Source: Melanopsichium pennsylvanicum
Lineage: Eukaryota; Basidiomycota; Ustilaginomycetes; Ustilaginales
Direction: 5' to 3'
NCBI GenBank assembly: GCA_900208305.1
Contig: OAPG01000008.1
Span: 806,001 to 870,000, forward strand
Length of the DNA: 64,000 nt
The position numbers were made by a program, and so were the translations under genes. Under the pieces are notes generated by a model. It saw only the letters and a list, made by a program, of their open reading frames with translations. It searched no databases and was not told the origin of the DNA. Position 1 is the first letter of the stretch, and every line of letters starts with the position of its first letter. Shown in pieces: positions 21,764 to 31,100 of the stretch.

Positions 21764-23093
21764 AAAGGGAGCTCAAAAAACATACACATTTGCGTTGGGC
21801 TGTTTTCGACACGAGGTGAACGAGGAAATTTCATCATCATAATTTATGTATCTCTTTCTTTTTCTTGTAATCGTGTGATCTCTGGTCACTCTTTTTAGTG
21901 TATATGAGAATAATGTAATGTTTTCTTCAACGTTTGTTTTAATTGCGTATCTAGGCCAGGCATAAGGTACCAGTCAGGTTGCTTTTGTGCATGGGTCAGT
22001 TTGATTTCTGATCTTGAGATACTGTATTGTTGTTTCTACGACATTGAGAATGTGTGGGATTGACTGTTTTGCGGAGGGAAGATTTTAAGGCGAATAATTG
22101 ATTGTGGAGGATGTGAAGTGAAACCGATGAGATTTTGTTTTTATTTTGGTATGGGCGTGCGAGGAATGTTAAGGATTTGTGTACTGAGTTGAGAGGAGGA
22201 GAATGTGGATATGTTTTTGTTGAAATGGTGGATGGTACAGTATGGGAGTTTGAGAAAAAGCAGATGAGAGAAAGGTTTGGCTCGTCTGCGTATACATATG
22301 ACCGAATTCTTTCTTTCCAATCATGGTAAAATTACAATAATATACTCCACATTCCAATAAGGTCTCGAATACAACAAATTCTATCTCTCTTGTTTTGGAC
22401 GAGACAATAATAATTCTTTTTAAATTCGGAATATCTGAGAGGAATTTAATTTGGAAAGAAGCGATGTTGATTCGGCTGTCAGACATCGCTATGTAGACCA
22501 AAAAAATAAAAATAAAACCCATCTCTCTTTCCCTGTTTCTCCTCTCTTGACACTCACATACCGCTTTTGTTTTATCCCATACGCTTGTCTTAGATCTGTA
22601 CGTACTAAATATCGGTGATAGTATGCTTTACCGGAAAAAAATGAGAAGGAGAGAATGTTCGAAAGTAGGATGAGATGGTGACGTGTTTGTACAGCATGAC
22701 GTTGACGTTTCCGATGGACACAACCACCGGAAGATATTGCCGGAATGCATTGTAGGGTGGGCTTCCATCGGCTCAATCTTTTGCATCTTGAATCTTTTTG
22801 CAGATGCGTGATGTTTCAAAACCATATCTAATCCGGCATAACTTGATCTTTTTACAGTGACATTATTTACTATACAGTTACACTGTCAGTATTAGTGTCT
22901 TGCCGACTGCATCACGTGGTCTTTTGTGTGTGTGTGTGTGGGTGGTTGCGAATCCGAATGAAACCACTGCAGAATGTGTCTCAGTGCGCTTAGAACCTAT
23001 CACACATATCTTTTAATGCAAAAACGTCATAACTCCAATGTGGTCTTTTCCAGCCCCACCAACATTGTCCCCAAACAGTAAGCTTGGACGAAA

Positions 23094-23129
23094 GTGTGTG
23101 TATGTGTGTGTGTGTGAGAGAGAGAGAGA
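23094..23129. repeat. Compound GT/GA microsatellite
   Basis: A GT repeat passes directly into a GA repeat, in the gene-poor region downstream of WC-1. Confidence 0.9.
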
Positions 23130-24454
23130 TGGAAAACAAGGTTGAAACAAATTGGCATGTTGGCAAGATGCTTAAACTGAATATTGGTGCAACATCACCA
23201 AACCGACACCTCGCAACTTTGGCTCATTCTCTAAGCCGCTTTCACATAAAACCGCAAAGTTAGACGCACATGATCGATTCATTATTACGACGGCTGCTCA
23301 TGAATGTCAATTTGTACAAACTCTTTGCAGCGGCATGCATCATGAAGCTGGTGGTACTATAATGCATGTGGGTTTGGAGATGACGACGTGAGGATCGGAT
23401 TTCGCGATCACTTAAAGATTCGATCGACCCCAACTCGATGCTCAAAACGCAAATCATGGTGCCCTGCTACGCTGCTGCCTTGATACCGTCATCTCTTCAG
23501 TCGGTTATCTTGCTCGCTACAGTCATCACACTCAACCAAGATCTTATTTATTGTTTGGTGTAGTCTTGTCACTCTAAGGTAGCCGCCACGCTTGTGTTTT
23601 TTGTTTGCTGTCGTCACTTTGCTTTTGCGCATTCCTCCCTCTATCTTGAACCTTGTTGGTCAACCATTGTGAAACACACTAGACAGACTTTGACACCGCT
23701 GCCTCCTCAACAAGGAAATGATCAAAGGCCTTTTCAACATGCATCGCTACATTCTTAATGGCCTTTTTTTTCTTTCTTTCTTTTTTTGGTGGCAATCTAA
23801 CATTAAAAGAGAAAAGCAGCTTGGCAACAAGGCTCAAAAATAACAATGGTGAGCGGGTATGCGGTAGAGCAAAGGCCAAGCGAGCTTCTCATGTTTAACA
23901 GAGTAAGCCATGAAATGAATCATTTGGTTGCGCGCGGAAAGTGTCCCAAAATACATTTATTTGTTTTTTATTTTCCACTGTGACGTTGAATGATGGATGT
24001 GTTTGGAATGCGAACAATGGCGTATTTTATGCGTTCGAATTGGTAAAATTGTTTTTGTTGTGTCCATATTGTGTCGAAAGCAAATAAATTCTGTACTGTA
24101 CAGCTGCACTCGGTCACCGAAAAGATTATTTTAAGAAACCGGAGGAAAAAAAAAGAAAAAAGAAAAAAGACAAAGACAAAGAGAAGCCTGAATAGTACAG
24201 AAGCAGTCCATGGCTAAACAGTAAGAGTAGCAGCTGTCAGAAACTGTCAGCCCGCTCGGAAAGACCTGCAAGAATTCACCGTGCCTTACTGTAGCAAAAC
24301 TGGGAACGGACTAAGCTCTCCCTCCCTCCTGCTCTTATGTGTACTAAACTTCATTGTAGGCTGTCGACATGACAACAAAGAGACAGATCAAGTCGCCGCT
24401 TTCTCCCGCTCTGTCTTTTCCCTGATCTTCCTCTCTAAGCACCGACAGTGTCTC

Positions 24455-24489
24455 TTTTTATTTTTTTATTTTATTTTATTTTATTTTAG
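24455..24489. repeat. T-rich TTTTA repeat
   Basis: Tandem TTTTA units in a T-rich stretch within the gene-poor region. No gene association is evident. Confidence 0.88.
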
Positions 24490-25242
24490 TTATGATTGTT
24501 GCTTCCCCTTTCGTCATCAATTCCCTGTCGAATTGAGCCGTGTTCATCGGATTTCAGAACCCCACCGGCCTTTCCCCTCACTTCTCTGCAAGCTGAGAGT
24601 TGACAAGATGTGGTGGCAGGGGCGATGAGGCCGTCTACATCCAGCTCCATCGAGAAAGTGCTCGTTTAGTGTGTTTGCCCGCTTCGACTTTTGTCATTTC
24701 TTCTCGATGTGTCTCACCGAAAGCTGTCAGCTGTGCGTCTGAGTGCTAAATCCAGCTTCCCGTAACCGCTCAACACAACAGCATCAGTCCCAATTGTACG
24801 TAAAAGCATGCGTCACAAATTGCACAACAGTCCTATAGTTTTGGTTCGATGAAGAAGCGAGGAACAAAGAGTCCTTTCATCATGGTGCTCAGGAACCGCT
24901 CCACTGACTAGTTATGCTAGCGCCGCCTCTGATGTCATTCACAGATTTAACTCGGGCTGAGCAACACACATTCCCAGCTTGCGTCACTGACCCGCCAGGC
25001 TCAGAAGGTTTCTGCATAGTCACCAAGATGGTGACGGCATTCATCTAACCCGCCTCGTCAGAGTGCTGAACACACCCTACCTTCTCCAAGAGACTCGTAA
25101 GCGATGGAATTCAAGAGGTCAAGATTCGGAGCATCGTCGTGAGAAAATGCACTCGGACCAAGGCAGCCTGCTCCACTGCCACTGTCACTGCCACAGTAAC
25201 TGCTGCCTTCGCACCGTCGAGGCAGAGCAACCATCAGAAACC

Positions 25243-25249
25243 ATAAAAG
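25243..25249 (+). promoter_or_regulatory. Putative TATA element of the allergen-like gene
   Basis: ATAAAAG lies about 170 bases upstream of the ATG at 25418. Position and sequence suit a TATA element; there is no direct evidence of transcription. Confidence 0.4.
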
Positions 25250-25417
25250 CGACTCGCTCGTCGGTCAACTATCATCTTCTCCTCCCCATCAATCTAGACT
25301 CTACTCTCTTCTTCCTTCATCAACAAGGCTCGAAGACCATACCGCTCTTGCACGTACGCTATTAGCACTACATATCCCCCTCTTTCAGCCCACAAGCCAC
25401 AAACAAAGTTGCCCAAT

Positions 25418-26452
25418 ATGAACTCTGTCAAGAAGGTTCTTTCGCGCCGATCGCACTCTGGTGAAGACTCGTCTGATGATGGTCGTCTGTCTTCCTCCAC
25501 TGCTCCTACCTCGAACCCCGGCTCTCCCCAGACTCGTACCAAGGAGTTCGGTTCAATCGGTGCCGCCACCGGCGCTACTGCTGCTACCGGCGCTACTGGC
25601 GCTACCGGTGCTGCCACCACTGCCACCACTGCCAACCGTGACAACCGCACCACTGGTCAGAAGATCGAGAACAAAATCGAGCACGGTCTTGGTCGGTCCT
25701 CCGATGTTCACGCTACAGACGGCTCTATCCGCCACAAACACGGTCACGACGTGTTAAGCAACAAGCACCTTGACCTCAACAGTGGTGAGGTGGATCAAGA
25801 TGTTCAGCACCTTGCTGCTGTCACTCACCGCACTCACCAGCGTCACGAAGTCGAAGAGGTTTTGCGCCAAAAGGAGCACGAACGTCACGTTCACCACATT
25901 CAGCACCACACTCAGCCCGTCTTGGACTCTGAGCACAGCGCTGAACAGATTCACCAGAAGATTCACCCTGTTACCAAGGTTCACGAGAAGCACGCTAGCA
26001 CTGACAAGGATGCTGAGTTGCTCACCTCGGTTGCTGGTGTTCACAAGGACACGTATGCCGATGCACCTATTCACCGTCAGATTGTTGACAAGGGTGAACA
26101 GGTTAAGGAGCACATTCACCACCACATTCACAATGTGGTTCAGCCTATTATCGAGAAGGATACTCACGAATATCACCGTATTCAAACCACCATTCCTACT
26201 CATGTCGTAACTCACGAGGCTCCTATTGTTCATGAGAGCACTCACCACAAACCAGTCTCCAAGGAAGAATTCCTCACCGGTGGTGGATCGCTCAAGAACA
26301 GCGTTCAGAGCGTTCACGAGACCAACCTGCTCAACACGGGCAAGTGTGATCGTCAAGTTGAAGGTGTCGCCGAAAAGCTCGAACGTGATCTCGGTATCAA
26401 GAACACGGCCACCGTTATCGGTAACAATGCCGGTACCAAGACCACTGTCTAA
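25418..26452 (+). CDS. His-rich fungal 'allergen-like' hydrophilic protein
   Basis: The protein is 344 residues from the ATG at 25418. After a Ser-rich start and an Ala/Thr/Gly block (about residues 45-70) the rest is hydrophilic and His-rich, with repeated short blocks such as HVHHIQHHTQPVLD and EHIHHHIHNVVQPIIEKDT. These VVQPII and TIPTHVVTHEAP-type phrases match a fungal family often annotated as 'related to allergen', whose biochemical role is not established. Near the C-terminus 'SKEEFLTGGGSLKNS' is also family-like. There is no signal peptide or membrane segment. The codons are strongly biased to C in the third position (CAC, ATC, ACC), suggesting high expression; this bias also creates a long meaningless ORF on the other strand. 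A stress-related or metal-binding role is conceivable from the histidines, but that is inference. Confidence 0.8.
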   Translation: MNSVKKVLSRRSHSGEDSSDDGRLSSSTAPTSNPGSPQTRTKEFGSIGAATGATAATGATGATGAATTATTANRDNRTTGQKIENKIEHGLGRSSDVHATDGSIRHKHGHDVLSNKHLDLNSGEVDQDVQHLAAVTHRTHQRHEVEEVLRQKEHERHVHHIQHHTQPVLDSEHSAEQIHQKIHPVTKVHEKHASTDKDAELLTSVAGVHKDTYADAPIHRQIVDKGEQVKEHIHHHIHNVVQPIIEKDTHEYHRIQTTIPTHVVTHEAPIVHESTHHKPVSKEEFLTGGGSLKNSVQSVHETNLLNTGKCDRQVEGVAEKLERDLGIKNTATVIGNNAGTKTTV

Positions 26453-26944
26453 TTGATGAATATCTCCCCTCCCCACTTTTTTCTCATTTTCATCACCATT
26501 CTTTCGATGATACCATTCTATTTTCTCCGATTTGAATGTGTGTGTTTGTTTTTTTTTGTCGAATTTCTCATCGCTTTTCGAAGATATCCTCTCTATCTAC
26601 CAAATACCGCAAATCACTTTGTTCTTCATTCTTTCTTAATCTAAGTTGAATTTTAATTATTTCTCGAAAATGATACAGGATGTTTTGGTTGGTATACGAG
26701 TCTCCATCATAGCACTGATACTTCAACGTCATGATGAACAAGTTCAATTAATGAAAGTGTATGAAATCTACTTGTAATGTTGTGGATTGTTTTTTCTCTC
26801 CCGGTTTCGCTGTCTGGCTGCACGACCCATGCTGATCAGCCGTTTGCGCATTTGTATCTTGACAATGATGCATAATACAAAGGGGGTATATATTGTTGTA
26901 ATTTTTTTTTTTCTTTCTTAAATTTGTCCGTCTTGTATTCTTCG
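26453..26944. other. Convergent intergenic region
   Basis: A 492-base AT-rich stretch between the allergen-like gene and the STEEP1 homologue. It contains T-rich tracts and probably both 3' UTRs. I see no gene. Confidence 0.5.
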
Positions 26945-27675
26945 CTAAGTGATTGTTACTGCTCCTGGCTCTGAATCCGAAGCGGCATCACCTTTTTCAT
27001 CACCTTGATTCAGCATGCCTTGCTCATCATGAATATTGTTGTGATTACTTGACAAAAAATGTTGCAAAAATGCATCGGTAGGTGGAACACCTTGTCTATC
27101 TGTAACTGCACCTGGTAGAAGAAAAGTAAATTTACCTCCACTCTTGATTGGAGGAGGAGTATGTTCATAACCCAATTCGAGATTGCATCGTGAGCAATGG
27201 AAAGGATATCGTTTCTCGATGGATCCATTGGGACGTTTGATGAATTTAGGTTGAGCTTGAGATGCACTCATTTTAAAAACTCTACGTTTTCGAATGTTTT
27301 GGGGTGAACCAGTGATAGAGTAAGGCGGGGAATCCAAACAGCGCAAGATTCGGGAATGGTCTAAAGGTCGTAATGGAAGTTTTGATAAAGCTCGATCCAA
27401 GACAAGAGCGAATTCACCACAAAGACAATAGTAGACATTGAGAGACGTGTTGGTATGATTCGAGCCTCGACGCTGATAACTAGTGATTTGAGGCTGATTT
27501 TTGCGAATCGAATTGGATAGAAAGGAATGTTTCAAGCATAAAGAGTGCATTGACAGATAGGGCGCAAGAGGGTTTGTGGATAGCATGCATTGATATGATC
27601 AGCTTATTGAAAGAGGAGGCGCACATGATATTAGACAAAGACATGATCACTTACCGTTCTGTCTGTTTTGCGCAT
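26945..27675 (-). CDS. STEEP1/CXorf56-family protein, predicted two exons
   Basis: The core matches the STEEP1 (CXorf56) family: LNVYYCLCGEFALVLDRALS, KLPLRPLDHSRIL, then RPNGSIEKRYPFHCSRCNLEL. The two Cys pairs (CLC and CSRC) are family hallmarks and may bind metal. The long ORF opens at 27586, but its first 38 residues do not look like the family. I propose a 21-base first exon (27655-27675, M-R-K-T-D-R-T), an intron at 27473-27654 with a GTAAGT donor and a TTATCAG acceptor, and exon 2 at 26945-27472. This gives 182 residues and places the YYCLCG motif close to the N-terminus, as in human STEEP1. In animals the protein helps STING leave the ER; fungi lack that pathway, so the ancestral role is unclear. 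Divergent from SMC4. Confidence 0.8.
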
Positions 27676-28103
27676 AATGATAATGGTTTATGATTGGTGA
27701 CCAACTATCGAACATGATCTTTGCTGCTTAAAGACGAATGACGTTGGTGTTGGAGAGAGATGATAGGAAATGTGTCAAGGCCAAGTATTAAGATACCAGA
27801 AAGAGTCGTGCGAGAAATGATGAGACAAGATGTGAAGGTATTCACGTGACTAGATTTGGTGGCGCGTGGTGTGGCGTCCAACTAAGAACCAACACATATT
27901 TGGCGTGGCTCAGTTTTTGAACGCTTCTTTGATATGCTCTGCTTTTCTATCTACAGCATTCGCTATTCATACATTCACCACTTCCACCTCATACAACATC
28001 GAAAACCTTTCTTTGTAACCACCATATCGTCTCGATTCTGATCTGAAGAAGCACTCTATAATAAAGCATATCAATCTACACTCCTACTTACATTTGTCTC
28101 AAC
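27676..28103. promoter_or_regulatory. Divergent promoter region, STEEP1 homologue and SMC4
   Basis: A 428-base region between two divergent starts must serve both genes. It contains a GGTGGCGCGTGG stretch near 27860 that is GC-rich amid AT-rich sequence and loosely resembles cell-cycle (E2F/MBF-type) sites. That would suit SMC4 but is weak evidence. Confidence 0.45.
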
Positions 28104-31100
28104 ATGCCACCTCGCAGAGCAGCTGCATTCAAGCAACCACGCGATTCAATCGCATCCAATACTTCCTCTCTATCGTCTCTCTCTACATCGCCATCAGTGC
28201 ACGTAAACGCTACACGCTCATCTCGCTCTTCCACAGCGCCCAAGTCAAAATCAACTTCACCAGCTTCTACTCGATCACGCAGACGCATTCAAGAATCAGA
28301 GCATGAACAAGAGCATGAGAGCCAAGATCAAGATGATGATGCAAGTGAGCAGGAGAATAACGACAACGATGAGGAGGAGGAGGAGGAGGAGGAGGATGAT
28401 GATGATGATGATGATGATGATGGGCCTGTCACACCGCTCAAACACGCTTCAAGATCAAGCGCACCAAAGCCTGCCACCAAACCTACTGCGCGAACATCCA
28501 CAACACGTTCTCGCGCCTCCGCTTCTTCTGCAAATACAACGCCGCCTCCTGTCAAGTCTGCCAGGCCACGCGTAAAACAGGTGGTAGAAAGTGACGACGA
28601 GGACGAGCAAGAAGAACAAGACCAAGACGAGGTGGATGAATCTCTAAGTCTCGCTGAGCACGACGCGCAGCAACCTAACCACATGCACCAAGACCATCTC
28701 ATTCAATCGCCTACCGCTCGTCGAGGCGCCAAGCTCATTCCAGCTCAAAAATCCGCTGCAAACGCCTCCAAGGCTTCGTCCTCATCCAGTCTCAAATCTC
28801 TCCCCGTCGAGGCGGAAAAATCTCAAGAACAAGAGAATTTCGAATCGGCATCCGATGCATCTTTCAAACAAGCTCGGTCCGCCACGCCACAGCCAATCGA
28901 CGCAACATCCTCGCTCCAACCAGCCCCACAAACTCCTTCATCCAGCCTTCTCAAGCAAGTTGCAACTCCCGCTCGTCCTATTCCACCCGCTGGGCCCCTC
29001 AAACGCCTCGTCATTCACAAAATGGTGCTCAACGACTTCAAGTCCTACGCGGGTCGTCAGGAGATCGGTCCCTTCCACAAGTCTTTCTCCAGTGTTGTCG
29101 GTCCCAATGGCAGCGGAAAAAGTAATGTCATTGACTCCCTCCTCTTCGTCTTTGGTTGGAGAGCCACCAAGATGCGTCAAGGCAAGCTCAGCGAGCTCAT
29201 CCACAACTCGGCCGGCAAGCAGAATCTCTCTCAGTGCAGCGTCGAAGTCTGGTTCCGCGAAATCATCGACCTCCCCGGAGACAGCTTCAAGGTGGTCCCC
29301 GGTAGCAAGCTCATCGTATCGCGTACTGCCTACCGCAACAACACCTCCCAGTACTTCATAAATGCGCGCAAGTCTACCTTCACAGAATGTACCACCCTCC
29401 TCAAGGCAAAGGGAATCGACCTCGACCACAAGCGCTTCCTGATTCTACAGGGTGAAGTCGAGTCCATCGCCCAGATGCCTCCTCGAGCCAAGAACGAGCA
29501 CGAAGAAGGTTTGCTCGAGTACCTCGAGGACATCATCGGCACCAGCTGCTTCAAGACACCGATCGAGGAGCAAGCCAAATTGGTTGACGAGGCAAACGAG
29601 CGTAGAGCTGAGAAGCTGGGTCGACTCAAGATCGTCCAAAAGGAAAAGGACTCTCTCGAGGCCAAGAAGCGCGAGGCAGAGGGGTTCCTTCGAGCTCAAA
29701 ACCAGCACACCATCCGACAGTCGATGCTCTGGCAGATCTGGTCTCTCAAGTGCAATGACGAGATCAAGGTGGCTACCGATGCTGTCGCAAAGCTTCAAGC
29801 ACGCATGGCCCAGGAGGTCGAGAAGCATTCAGGCTCCAAAGCTGAGATCGAAGAGCTCGAGGCAGAGTACAAGGCCCTCGCCAACGACTTCGAGACGATC
29901 GCTCGTAGCAACGAAAAGGTGGCCAAAGAGCTTGCCAAGTACGAGAAAGAGGACGTGCAGCTTCAAGAGAAACGCAAGCATCTCGAAACTAAGAAGAAGA
30001 AGCTCACAAAGTCGATCGCCGACGACCGACACGCCGCTTCAGAGGCCAAAAACACCGCGTCTGACTCGGTGCACAAGATCGAAAAGGAAAAAGCCGAACT
30101 GTGCAAACTTGAGGCTTCGCTCGAGCGTCAAGAGACCGAGCTCGAAAGGATTCGCGACTCGCTCAAGGGCAAGACCGAAAAATTCAGCCGGGCCATTGAG
30201 CAGAAGCAGCGCGAGCTGCAGCCTTGGACCGCCAAGATCAGCGACAAAGTTGCCGCCCAGAACGTAGCCCAGGAGGAGCGCAATCTGCTCGCATCCCGTG
30301 GCGCTCAGCTCGAAGCCAGCATCGCCGAGGCAAAGGAAGCACTTCGCAACCTCGAGCTTGACAACGAGACCAAGCATGAGGAGGTCGAAAGTCTGCATCA
30401 GGAACGCAAGGATCTGGATAAGAAGATCGCTTCATGCCAGAAGCAGGTTGATGAGATGAAGCAGCAGGAATCCGTCCTTCGCAGCAAAGTGGTCTCGGCG
30501 CGCTCCAAGGCCGACGAGGCGCGAGCCACCGTCAGTGCGAGTCGATCGCGTGGCGACGTCCTTTCTAGCCTCACCCGCCAGGCTGAGCTGGGCATGATTA
30601 AGGGCTTTCACGGTCGTCTGGGCAACCTCGGCGTCATTGATGACAAGTACGACGTTGCCATCAGCACAGCCTGCCCCGGTCTCAACAACATCGTCGTAGA
30701 TTCGGTGGAGTGTGGTCAAGCTTGTATCGAGCATCTTCGAAAGAACAACCTTGGACGAGCTAACTTTGTTCTTCTCAATAGTCTTGGTATCAGTGCTGCT
30801 GCTCTTGCACCCATCCAGACGCCCGAGAATGTGCCGCGACTCTTCGACTTGGTCAAGCCGCGCGAGTCTCGCTTCGCTGCTGCCTTTTACCACCAGCTTC
30901 GTGACACGCTTGTAGCAAACGACCTCGCGCATGCCAACCGCATCGCTTACGGTGCCAAGCGCTGGCGTGTCGTGACCTTGGACGGTCAGCTCATCGACAA
31001 GAGCGGTACCATGTCCGGAGGTGGCAACAAGGTGTCACGCGGCGCCATGAGCTCCAAGTTTGCTGCGGACGAAGTTTCTCCCGAGCAGCTGCAACGTATG

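Larger units (their letters stand above)
21764..25417. other. 3.65-kb gene-poor region downstream of WC-1
   Basis: Tandem orientation between WC-1 and the allergen-like gene. The first 800 bases are AT-rich and probably include the WC-1 3' UTR. Simple repeats include GT followed by GA at 23094-23129, an A-rich tract at about 24146-24182 and a TTTTA repeat at about 24455-24489. TACTGTA or TACAGTA words occur at 22020, 22236, 24094 and 24287. ORFs of up to 117 codons on either strand show no domain or family features. I see no tRNA. Confidence 0.55.

Noticed and set aside
24281..24628. 115-codon ORF in the WC-1 downstream region
   Set aside because: Its Phe-rich hydrophobic part comes from the TTTTA repeat; no ATG start.
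25754..26476. 240-codon ORF antisense to the allergen-like gene
   Set aside because: Same codon-bias effect; the translation is a Leu/Val/Asn-rich mirror of the sense gene.
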